Virus record (IMG/VR): IMGVR_UViG_3300005747_000194
Coordinates: 1-28,484 of that record
Length of the DNA: 28,484 bases
Reading direction: 5' to 3' (one strand)
Source of the DNA: a virus
This document shows, piece by piece, positions 9,945-18,100 of this stretch (position 1 is the stretch's first letter; each line of letters begins with the position of its first letter). Below the pieces are notes generated by a model. That model saw only the letters and a list, made by a program, of their open reading frames with translations. It was not told the DNA's origin and did not search any database. The translations under genes and the position numbers were made by a program.

Positions 9945-10574
9945 TTATGCGAAATCAAATCCTTCGCCTCCAAACATCTCCATTTGGCCCATTCCAGCAG
10001 TGGCTAATCCAGTTGCACCGCCAATAATAGATTGAGTAGCGGCTTGTTTTGCAGCTTTAGCAGCGCCTAAACGTTGCTGTGCCATACCAAATTGCTGTTC
10101 TACTTTTTCTTTTTCATCTGCTCGCGATTGATATTCACCAGCTATTTCTTGTTGTTGCAAATTAGCAGCCATACCTCTTTCTGCCATTTGATTTGATTGT
10201 TCTTGCTGCCCAATGCTTATTGATGCCGCAGCTAAATTTTTTGATTGTTGGTTAGCCATTGTCTGCGCCAATGCGGCTATACCCGATCCACCAGCAGCAC
10301 CCTGCATAGTGTTCATTGTGTTAGCTAACGCTTGATTTTGTTGCTCAGCCGCAAAGTCTGCTTGCTGTGTATTAACAGTTAAATCCTCATATACATTTTG
10401 TTGATTTGCATATAAATTAGAGGTATCCCTGTCATTCATTTTTTGCTTTTGTCGGTCGTATTCTTGCTGCGCTTCTTTCATTTCACGCTTACGCTTTCCA
10501 CTACCGATGATACCACCAGCAATTCCTGCTAAACCTTTGACTCCCGCCATCGCTAATCCTAATGGTACTGCCAT
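9945..10574 (-). CDS. Small internal virion/ejection-like protein, 209 residues
   Basis: The protein begins with a glycine/alanine-rich hydrophobic stretch (residues 4-25, VKGLAGIAGGIIGSG), followed by a basic patch KRKREMK and a long helical, Gln/Ala-rich body (QQEYDRQKQKMNDRDTSN and repeated QQ pairs). It ends with a second small hydrophobic Gly/Ala region (IIGGATGLATAG) and an acidic tail. Short phage inner-core proteins such as T7 gp14 share this pattern of a membrane-active N-terminus plus helices, and the two following genes look like the larger partners. The T7-type function is inferred from composition and order, not from recognised homology. The start has an A-rich leader, AAACAATACAATC. 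Confidence 0.75.
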   Translation of the reverse strand: MAVPLGLAMAGVKGLAGIAGGIIGSGKRKREMKEAQQEYDRQKQKMNDRDTSNLYANQQNVYEDLTVNTQQADFAAEQQNQALANTMNTMQGAAGGSGIAALAQTMANQQSKNLAAASISIGQQEQSNQMAERGMAANLQQQEIAGEYQSRADEKEKVEQQFGMAQQRLGAAKAAKQAATQSIIGGATGLATAGMGQMEMFGGEGFDFA

Positions 10575-10606
10575 GATTGTATTGTTTTATATATTATTAT
10601 TACGTA

Positions 10607-10948
10607 TTATTTACTGCTCTCAAAAACCTCTGAGCCTACGGAAAATATCTCTGATTCTTCTATTGAGCCATTCCTAAATTGCAATCTAGCAAAATACCCA
10701 AGTACAGAACCTAAGTTGCTTGTGTTGTCTTTAGTAAATAATATAAAGCTATTAGCAGTAGGTCTTTCTTGACTTGGTGCTATTTCTGCTTTTATTTGGT
10801 TTAAGCCTTGATTAATATCAGTAACCTTCCCAATTTTTTTCAATAGCTCACCCTCGTACACATTCTGAGAATTTGTAAAATACGCTATATCTCCTATTTG
10901 TACTGAAACATTAATAGGGTTTGGAAAGGTTAAAGTTATTATATCCAT
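10607..10948 (-). CDS. Conserved small virion-type protein, 113 residues
   Basis: A compact beta-rich protein containing ISV/VSVQIGDIAYF near the N-terminus, FILFTKDN in the middle, then GYFARLQFRNGS and a terminal EIFSVGSEVFESSK. I recall very similar small proteins, ending in a serine-serine-lysine tail, next to tail genes in many environmental phage genomes, but know no assigned function. The stop is followed 32 bases later by the ejection-type gene. The start lies one base after the stop of the preceding adhesion-module gene, so the two are probably co-translated. A structural or tail-assembly role is inferred from position only. Confidence 0.75.
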   Translation of the reverse strand: MDIITLTFPNPINVSVQIGDIAYFTNSQNVYEGELLKKIGKVTDINQGLNQIKAEIAPSQERPTANSFILFTKDNTSNLGSVLGYFARLQFRNGSIEESEIFSVGSEVFESSK

Positions 10949-10949
10949 G

Positions 10950-12029
10950 TTATGATGATGGGTAAATTATTGTACTGTACCCAACTTTTGCTCCAGGTAT
11001 TCCTGCACTCAAAATTCCAGTGTATTGCCCATTGTTTGTAGATTCTGGATTAATAATAGTAGGATTTGTTACACCTGACAATCTTTTCCAATAATGGGTG
11101 CCATTTAAAGGCGCGGCTACAAGGTTACCGTTGGCATCGTATTCGTAAAATTGCTTTACAAATTTGCCATAACCCTCGTAAGCCATATAGTATTTTGTAG
11201 TGTCATTAGTAGCACTACCACTAGGGCCAGTAGTTACGTAATAATCATACAAAGTACCAGTTCCATCCCACAAAGACTCAATTGAAATATCCCAATTTTG
11301 ATTCATCAAAGCATCTGAACCATCTTGACACTGCCCGTCTGCTCCTTGGAATAAGCCGGTTAGTATCCTAAAGTCTCCAACGTCTTCAAAAGCGAAAAGG
11401 TAATTTTGCGAACCTCCTGTGCTACTAGTGGAATGAACCTGAAGAGTTCCTCTTCCGCCATAACCGCCGCCAGTTGCTTCATAAGCGCCATTAGCCCTCC
11501 ATCCAGTGCCTCCTGCTCCTGAATTGTAAGTTCCGCCGTAGCCTTGATTTGATGTGCTTCCGTTCATCACCCATCCATGCAACCCAGCTGAATCCACCCA
11601 ACCGTTTGGATCTTGATAATCCGCACGAGTTTGGAATCTAATAGGTAATGCGTGAGCAGTACCCTGAGGCCCTTTGTATGTAGTTATAAACACTACAATA
11701 GCACCCTTAGATTGTTGCTGAGAATTAAATTGTAGCGAACTTTCAAAATACGCGCTAACGTTTGGGTAATTAGTACACGTGTCTACGGACTGATCGGGGC
11801 TTGCCTGAGTTGGCGTTGTTATAGCCGGCATACCAATTGATGGAAGGTTTGCTGCTATATTAGCCTCCGCGGATGACGCGTAAAGCGCAAGTCCTTGCTC
11901 AGAAAATTGAGTATTTGTATATCCAACTAAAGGGCTGTCCGAAATTTCGTAAGGCACATTGCATGTTGGACAAGTGGAAGGACTCCCCAGTGATGGGGGA
12001 GATCCACTAAATTGTCTATAATTTGCCAT
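10950..12029 (-). CDS. Glycine-rich tail-associated protein with MANYRQ/CPxC N-terminal module; candidate adhesin
   Basis: A 359-residue protein. Residues 1-23 form a module (MANYRQ, then LGSP, then CPTC) shared with the next gene. The centre (about residues 160-205) is very rich in glycine, serine, tyrosine and asparagine (for example GYGGTYNSGAGGTGWRANG). The rest is beta-like and aromatic (FAFEDVGDFRILTGLFQGA, YYMAYEGYGKFVKQFYEY). No catalytic motif or signal peptide is seen. Gly-rich beta proteins at the end of a tail gene run often form fibre tips or receptor-binding parts, so this is a reasonable but unproven candidate. A GC-rich hairpin lies in codons 10-16. It begins 21 bases after the stop of the 80-residue gene. 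Confidence 0.8.
   Translation of the reverse strand: MANYRQFSGSPPSLGSPSTCPTCNVPYEISDSPLVGYTNTQFSEQGLALYASSAEANIAANLPSIGMPAITTPTQASPDQSVDTCTNYPNVSAYFESSLQFNSQQQSKGAIVVFITTYKGPQGTAHALPIRFQTRADYQDPNGWVDSAGLHGWVMNGSTSNQGYGGTYNSGAGGTGWRANGAYEATGGGYGGRGTLQVHSTSSTGGSQNYLFAFEDVGDFRILTGLFQGADGQCQDGSDALMNQNWDISIESLWDGTGTLYDYYVTTGPSGSATNDTTKYYMAYEGYGKFVKQFYEYDANGNLVAAPLNGTHYWKRLSGVTNPTIINPESTNNGQYTGILSAGIPGAKVGYSTIIYPSS
11961..12029 (-). repeat. MANYRQ...CPxC N-terminal module, copy 1
   Basis: Residues 1-23 of the 359-residue protein match residues 1-22 of the neighbouring 80-residue protein in the pattern MANYRQ-x2-G-...-LG-x-P-x2-CPxC. The first 18 coding bases of the two genes differ at one position by eye. 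The cysteine pair could bind metal or form a disulphide. Confidence 0.75.
11983..12001 (-). other. GC-rich hairpin inside the start of the 359-residue gene
   Basis: The arms CTCCCC (11983-11988) and GGGGAG (11996-12001) flank a 7-base loop. The stem falls about 28 bases after the ATG, in otherwise AT-rich DNA. It could slow early translation or simply reflect Pro/Gly codons. Confidence 0.45.
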
Positions 12030-12050
12030 AAGATTAAATTTAAATTATTA

Positions 12051-12293
12051 TTATACGTCGTCGCTGTAGAACCCAGCAGCCGCAGCGGTAGTTAACGCAT
12101 TGTCTTGATACAATGTAGTCGCGTTAGCGAAAGTAGTTCCAGTTGGAACATAGACCGTTACTGTACTAGGAGTTCCACAACATAGACCATCTGCGTCAGT
12201 AGCGTCATACTTTAAAGATAAAGATACTGAACATGATGGACAAGCTGCTGGAGCACCCAATGTGTTCCCTGTTTGTTGTCTGTAATTTGCCAT
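12051..12293 (-). CDS. Short chimeric tail-module protein, 80 residues
   Basis: The protein consists almost entirely of two borrowed modules. Residues 1-22 carry the MANYRQ...CPSC module seen in the next gene. Residues 36-80 carry a C-terminal module beginning with adjacent cysteines (LCCG) and ending in LYQDNALTTAAAAGFYSD, which resembles the last 40 residues of the upstream 495-residue protein. It has four cysteines in total (CPSC and CC). It may be a small linker or cap joining tail parts; this is inference. The start is preceded by an A-rich tract (AAAAATTAAAAA) and, 13 bases upstream, by TAACATTT, a short string also found upstream of two other genes. No known family is recognised. Confidence 0.75.
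   Translation of the reverse strand: MANYRQQTGNTLGAPAACPSCSVSLSLKYDATDADGLCCGTPSTVTVYVPTGTTFANATTLYQDNALTTAAAAGFYSDDV
12054..12188 (-). repeat. CC...FYSD C-terminal module, copy 1
   Basis: Residues 36-80 of the 80-residue protein align with the last 40 residues of the 495-residue protein: an adjacent Cys-Cys, a beta-like stretch, then (A/T)T-x-(L/I)Y-x-D and a G(F/Y)YS(D/E) end. Confidence 0.65.
12228..12293 (-). repeat. MANYRQ...CPxC N-terminal module, copy 2
   Basis: Residues 1-22 of the 80-residue protein, pairing with the copy at 11961-12029. Both begin MANYRQ and end in CPxC. Confidence 0.75.
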
Positions 12294-12320
12294 TTTTTAA
12301 TTTTTAAATGTTAGTGTTAA

Positions 12321-13808
12321 TTATTCTGAATAATATCCTAACGGGGCGAAGGTTGAACCTGCGGAGTCCGTATAGATTGTGCTCGCGGTAGCAAGCGTTG
12401 GTTGATCAAGGTAATATGTGGTTTTGGTTGTGCAGCAGGCAACTTGCCCGTTTGCTGTGTCATAACCTAATGCGACTCCATATAGTCCTGAGACAAAAGA
12501 ATCAATATTTAATGTATGAGTAAAACTTGTTATTCCTGTTGCGGAAACAGTTACGGTCGCATTTAGCTCCCATTGGCCACTTGAATTAATAAGCGTTGAT
12601 ATTCTTGAAATTGAATATGACATTTCTGTTGCTGATGGATCTGGTATAACCGGAGTCCAATCACTTGCGTTCGGGTGTGATATAATATTTAAAACACCGC
12701 CTACCGCGTTTAATTCTGCGGTTAATGTTATGTTAAAAACCCCAGAGCTACCGTATGGATAAGTATAGTTAGGTACTAAATTAACTACAGCCGCGGGGGA
12801 TAGTATAATATTACTATTACTTGTTATTGGGATAAATTGAATTGTTACGCTCTGAGTTTGCGGCACAACTATCTGTACATCGTTTCCAACATTAGCTATA
12901 TTTGGATTTATATCCCCTGATATTATAATTATAAAAGGAGGTGTTACCGGCGACGCGGTACTTGGGAATATCATTGTTACCTCAGCAATACCTGTTGAGC
13001 CCATAACTCCTGATACGGATTGTTGAACAACTGAGCCAAGAGTATCCTGCATTTCCACGTTCCAGGCAGAACCCGGATCTCCTATTAATCTTAAAACTCT
13101 TGTATCACCAGCAGGCGGAACATTTGGCTGCGTAGCTCCTGTTACTCCCGCTAAAGTGTAAGCATTTATATATTGGGTTTTTGAAATGATAGGTATAGCA
13201 TTTCCTACTATAGTAATTTCATCACCGCTTATATTTTCATTTGGGTATGTATATGTTATATTAAAATCTCTAGATATTAATCTACCTTCATTATTTAATG
13301 TATCAGAAGATTGTATATTATACCTATTAGCATTACCTTGTGTTACTGACGCAATTGGTGCAGTTTGAAAATAGTAATTAGCATTAGCTGCTATTGTTTT
13401 ACTTAAAACAACCTCACTGCTTTCAAAGGCCCCTGAATTAGAATATGTGTTGGTTTCGCTTGCAGGAGTCGCGAAGGTTGTTTGTATGTTGTATATACCA
13501 TTAATTGTAAACGCATTGCCATCAGCAAATCCTCTTATACATAAAGGAAATTCAGAATCATTCCCTGGCACAATAGTACCTGCTGCAAATTCAAATGTAA
13601 GCTCTATGCTTTCTTGTATTTGAGTAAATACAACATTTGTAATGCCCGATGGTATAGGTTGTATTAAAGCAAAGTCATTTGCGTCTAAAGTAAAACCTTC
13701 GTCTGGCGTTATTGTTAAACTATAAGACCCAGTGCTACTTAAATCTGTTCCAATTGGCTCGACAAAATTAACTTCGGATACCGTAAAGTTTTCAAATATT
13801 GTACTCAT
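12321..13808 (-). CDS. Beta-sandwich-rich tail or fibre protein, 495 residues
   Basis: The protein is rich in Thr, Ser, Ile, Val and Asn with few charges, and reads as a string of Ig-like beta-sandwich domains (for instance SYSLTITPDEGFTLDANDF at the start, GVFNITLTAELNAVGGVLNI near residue 375). The final 40 residues (456-495) form the CC...LGYYSE module shared with the following 80-residue protein. No enzyme motif, coiled coil or signal peptide is visible. It starts three bases after the stop of the VWA-domain gene. Its place in the tail region and its fold type suggest a fibre, spike or adhesion subunit. That role is inferred and the exact family is not recognised. Confidence 0.8.
   Translation of the reverse strand: MSTIFENFTVSEVNFVEPIGTDLSSTGSYSLTITPDEGFTLDANDFALIQPIPSGITNVVFTQIQESIELTFEFAAGTIVPGNDSEFPLCIRGFADGNAFTINGIYNIQTTFATPASETNTYSNSGAFESSEVVLSKTIAANANYYFQTAPIASVTQGNANRYNIQSSDTLNNEGRLISRDFNITYTYPNENISGDEITIVGNAIPIISKTQYINAYTLAGVTGATQPNVPPAGDTRVLRLIGDPGSAWNVEMQDTLGSVVQQSVSGVMGSTGIAEVTMIFPSTASPVTPPFIIIISGDINPNIANVGNDVQIVVPQTQSVTIQFIPITSNSNIILSPAAVVNLVPNYTYPYGSSGVFNITLTAELNAVGGVLNIISHPNASDWTPVIPDPSATEMSYSISRISTLINSSGQWELNATVTVSATGITSFTHTLNIDSFVSGLYGVALGYDTANGQVACCTTKTTYYLDQPTLATASTIYTDSAGSTFAPLGYYSE
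12324..12443 (-). repeat. CC...YYSE C-terminal module, copy 2
   Basis: Residues 456-495 of the 495-residue protein, matching residues 36-80 of the adjacent 80-residue protein by shared CC, IY-x-D and GYYSE/GFYSD positions. Confidence 0.65.
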
Positions 13809-13811
13809 AAA

Positions 13812-15080
13812 TTATGTAATTTGATTTTGTCCGCCACAATATGGCGCTATATTATACCCCGCTGCAATAAGAGCATTAACTACAATTTCGGTGTAGTAAC
13901 CATTAGTGGTGTTACCGTCGTCAATTAAATCAAAGCCATATCCGTCGGTACCAACTGGGTTGCCAATTGAAATTTGGCTTGTATAATTTGTTAAATCGTT
14001 GTTTTCTAATTGAAATCTAGATCCTGTAGTTGCGTTTAAAGCATCAAATATTGTCTGCATCGGCCCTAAGCTGTCTCCTGAATTGTTTTCCACGCAAAAA
14101 TATATACCTCTATAGTTGCCACTAAAACTATCAATGTTGCTCTTCAGGCCTGTTAATCTAATCATAGAAGTAGCATTAGGAACGCTTGCACTAGGGGTGT
14201 AGGATTGGTAAGTTACACCTGCGTTAGAGATCTCATCGTTAAATACAAGCATATTAACGGTGTCTGCGTTTGGAAAATAACTATCCCCAAATCCATTACT
14301 TAAATTATTTAACCAGAAAAAAGGATATTCTGCGCCGTTGCTTATTATAAAAACTTTATTAGTATATTCATCTGATCCATTCGTGCTAGTATCCGTGTTG
14401 CCTTGTGCCTCAGTAGCACCTGTTGCGTAAAAGTCTTGTAAATAGGATTTTAAACATGTACAATCATTGTAAGGATCCGATACGCCTGTACCTACTAAAT
14501 CCCTAGCTAACCGTGGTTCAGTGGAACCCATAGAGCCAGAGCTATCAAATATAATTTTAAAATATGTATCAATAGTAGGGACTAGTCCGCCTATCGTTAT
14601 TACTTGGTCATCATAAAGTATAGGATCACCACCATCTGTTACTCTTATTGTAAATTCAAAATTTCCTTCTCTCACTCCTTGCCCATCATCCGCTAAGGAT
14701 GCAGTACCTGTAAATCCTTCGCCAGTAGTTGTTAAATTTATCCACGAGGGCGCGTTTATAAGTGACCAAGATAATTCATCTTGCGTATGGTCAACATCAG
14801 TTGCCGTTATTGGAGTATAACTATAAGGATCCCCAACACTATAAGTGGAGCTCGGAGGGTTTGAGGTTATATTGGGGCCATCATTTACACCTTCTACACG
14901 CACTGTTACTGTTGCTTCAGGGCTATCAAAATACCCATTGTTTACTGTATATTTAAAATAACCTGCATCTCCAAAGAAATTTAAACTAGGTATAAATACA
15001 ACTTGGCCAGTGTTTACATTAAATGATGCTATCTGCCCTCCCGTAGTTGCGTCTTCTGTTAGTTTATATGTTAATGCCAT
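13812..15080 (-). CDS. Phage adhesion-type protein with cadherin-like domains and a VWA domain (MIDAS)
   Basis: A 422-residue protein in three parts. Residues 1-63 are the second half of a tandem cadherin/Big_9-type repeat (VVFIPSLNFFGDAG, YFKYTVNNGYFDSPEATVTV). Residues about 66-165 look like a dystroglycan-type cadherin or He_PIG domain (SVGDPYSYTPITATDVD, then PSWINL and TIRVTDGGDP). Residues about 170-370 read as a von Willebrand factor A domain: IIFDSSGSMG at 176-185 gives a MIDAS DxSxS (D179, S181, S183), with later strands NKVFIISNG and TVNMLVFND. VWA domains bind ligands through a metal ion, so a host-surface adhesion role is plausible. The start lies four bases after the TAA of the nozzle-like gene, whose C-terminus holds the missing first half of domain one. 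The C-terminal 50 residues contain PYCGG. Confidence 0.85.
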   Translation of the reverse strand: MALTYKLTEDATTGGQIASFNVNTGQVVFIPSLNFFGDAGYFKYTVNNGYFDSPEATVTVRVEGVNDGPNITSNPPSSTYSVGDPYSYTPITATDVDHTQDELSWSLINAPSWINLTTTGEGFTGTASLADDGQGVREGNFEFTIRVTDGGDPILYDDQVITIGGLVPTIDTYFKIIFDSSGSMGSTEPRLARDLVGTGVSDPYNDCTCLKSYLQDFYATGATEAQGNTDTSTNGSDEYTNKVFIISNGAEYPFFWLNNLSNGFGDSYFPNADTVNMLVFNDEISNAGVTYQSYTPSASVPNATSMIRLTGLKSNIDSFSGNYRGIYFCVENNSGDSLGPMQTIFDALNATTGSRFQLENNDLTNYTSQISIGNPVGTDGYGFDLIDDGNTTNGYYTEIVVNALIAAGYNIAPYCGGQNQIT

Positions 15081-15180
15081 TGTATTAAGAATTAGGATCT
15101 AATGCTGATAGCTGCAATATTGCACACCCTTGATCGCAATCTTCCAAGACAGTGTAAGTCATATTGTTTGCTGTTGGTGG
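14892..15180 (-). other. Cadherin/Big_9-type repeat split across two genes
   Basis: The last 31 residues of the upstream protein (PPTANNMTYTVLED...LSALDPNS) and the first 63 of the next (MALTYKLTEDATTGG...EATVTVRV) together give one complete repeat of the tandem cadherin/Big_9 pattern. The halves are separated by TAA TACA ATG and sit in frames differing by +1. Confidence 0.7.
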
Positions 15181-18100
15181 TAATATGTAAGATGCACAAT
15201 CCGGATTTGCAAATACTCTTATATTATATGCGCTAATGGCTGGTCCTTCAATAATAGATGCCCGCCCGATACCTTGCATTGAGAATTCTTTTGAATCTAA
15301 ATTATTATCAGTATTAGTATTAAAAAATGTAGCCTCACCTTTTATATATTGAAACCATTTGTTTTCTTTATCTAGGAACTGCTTAACATAACCCTCTTGA
15401 AGATCAGTCGTTATATACTCAGTATACCAGCCTTCGTTATTTAAAGTTTCGCTTGTTAAATTCTGCAGTTGTAAAGCCTCGACTTGCGCCAATGTTAAAC
15501 CTTCGTGTACGCCATTTCCATATAAATATTCACGAGATTTTGTACCGGAATAATTTAATGTTTTATATTTTTTAACCGAATTAGGTTGTTCATTCATTAA
15601 AAATGTTACAGAACTATCGTATTGAATACCATAAAAGTTATTTCTAACAGCATCTTCTGTTCTGTGTTCCCACATCAATCCATTCTCAAAAGTATAGTAC
15701 CTGTCGTTTAAACTTATTCCACCCTCTTGACTAAATGTTTTTCTACTTTCCCATGCGTTTATAGACTCCTTAAAGCTTATTACAGTATTTGTTGTTGGAA
15801 TATCTACCCACTCCTTTCCATTGCCAGTTTCTGAATATGTTTTTGTAGTAAGTTTATCTTGCCATTCTTGCGATAAGTTATTTAAGCACAAGTTATAGCC
15901 ACCGCGATCATCATCGAAAGATCCCCATGTTATCGTCGACTTCTTTAAGTTATCCGCAAAGAAATCACCCATACCATATCTTGATATTTGTTCAATTCCA
16001 TCTCCAGATAATCTTAAAACCACACCTCTGTTTTTATCTGTAAAGTAAGCTCTAAAACCATAGCTAGCAAAACTTTCAGGGTGATTACTTATACCAAACT
16101 CACCTATATAAGGTGTCGCTTGTCCAAGTACCGCATTATTTGATGTAACATTAGCATTGCCGTCAGCATTAAATAACGCATCTTTATTGGTAAGAATTCT
16201 TAAACACTTATCTTCGCACAAAGTAACTAAGTTAGTATCTCTAGTGTGCAATTTTTGTATAGACCCATATACTGGATTTAAATCTTTTGTTATAGCTTCC
16301 GCTTGTATAAATTGATTTAAGTTATTTACTCCAGATATAGAATTAAATATTTGTGAAAATATTAGTCCATTTGATCTACGTTCTTTGCCGTAAGGTTCTT
16401 TTAGTGGTGCAGATGCAATAGCACCATTATCTATAGTGACAGCGTTAAAGTCGTCTCTAATTCTATCTGACTCCACACCATTCCCAAATGAATAGCAATT
16501 ATGCCAGTCCAAAGCATGGCTATCACCATATGTAGACATTGGGTAGTACGGAGAAGCAGAATAATATATTTCTAATTCTGTTGCTTCTTTTGGCTCAGTT
16601 TCAAAAATACCAGGATTGTCAGAAGTAAATCCTTCATCTTCAAAGTACGGTTTTAAAAATTCTATTTCAGGGGCGTCGGGATTATTCATACTCCTATTTA
16701 TTTTAGGAAAAACCCACCCCGCTGGCCCTTGAAACAAACCGGTACCGTTTGCTGTTTTGTCGAGTGGCTCAACATTTAAGAACCATCTTGTTCTTTTGTT
16801 TGAACCTTTATTAAATTTATTTCTTCTTTTATTACCTTGGTAATTACGAACTCTTGATTGTTCTTCTGTTTTTGTAATTTTATATACGACTTGATCAGGA
16901 TCTTCTTTAAACCTAAATAACCCGCCTACAGACATAAGAGTATCTACAGCATCTCTGTATTGTCGGTATCTGCTTCGCCCTACTCCAAAGTCTGGCCCTT
17001 TAGGCCATATACCTGTAAAACCTATTGAAATAACGTTGCCTCCAACGGTAAAAGCAGGGGCAGCGCCGCCTCTGTCTGTATCACCACCATCATCTATAAA
17101 AAATCCAGATCTTCCATAATCAGCACCTCCCCAGCCGCCAGGCTGTGAATCGTTAATTATATAGCTCCGGTACATTTTGTGATTTATATAACCTAAATTT
17201 ACAGATGTTTTTACAGCGTAGTTATCAATATTTGCCGATGCCAATATATATTCCTCCAGCACCGCGTCTTTGTATAGTTTAATAAAAAATCTACCTTCAA
17301 ACTCAGGTTTATCCTCAAAAGCCTCTGACGCTAATTCTAGTAACAAACCACCTATTAAGTCGTCGTTTTCATCTAAGACAAAGCCCATGTCTTCCCCGAA
17401 CTTTGTGTCAATAGTTATACGATAAAATCCATCTTCAGGTATAGTAATACTTGATACTTCGTACCAATCACTTCTATTACTTGCTCCCAGTATTCGTACA
17501 AGTCGCTGTCTTTGTGTAGTGTCAAGAGCAGATGCTAATTCACTTGCTTTAAATTCAGCCTCGTCTACATCAATCCAGGTTCTGTCCGGCTGGGGTATAC
17601 CTGTTGATTTAAATAAATTATTCCCAGGTCCAGCCTCTAGTGTACCAAAACTCTTTATTACTCTACGTAAAAATAAAGGCGCTTCGTTTGATATTGCAAT
17701 TACTTTATATTTTGCACTAAAAGGAACAAACTCATCTGATTCGTGTCTTTTTTTAAGTTCTAAAAACGTTTCATCATCTACTTTGTTTCTTTCTGATGAA
17801 GGAAAACTAATCCAGACGTTACCATCTTCAGCATCGTACCAACGGTCCATTGCTAAGTTATAATACTGCTGGGAATTTTCTTTTATATAATATTTAAAAC
17901 TTTCAAAACCCTCTGGTTTATTACCGTCTGTTTGCACGGTTATTTTGTTATATTGATCTGCCTCTTCTTTACCTAAAGTAACAGCTGCAGATTCCGAAGT
18001 AAATACAGGGGTTTGCCTACCGTATTTATCAGCGAATACAACTCCTATCTGATATGTTCTTTGTGTTTTTAAAGACTGATACGGTTGCTTAGGTACGCTT

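Noticed and set aside
10950-12029. Diversity-generating retroelement target in the glycine-rich candidate adhesin
   Set aside because: No C-terminal lectin-type variable region, template repeat or reverse transcriptase is visible in the window.
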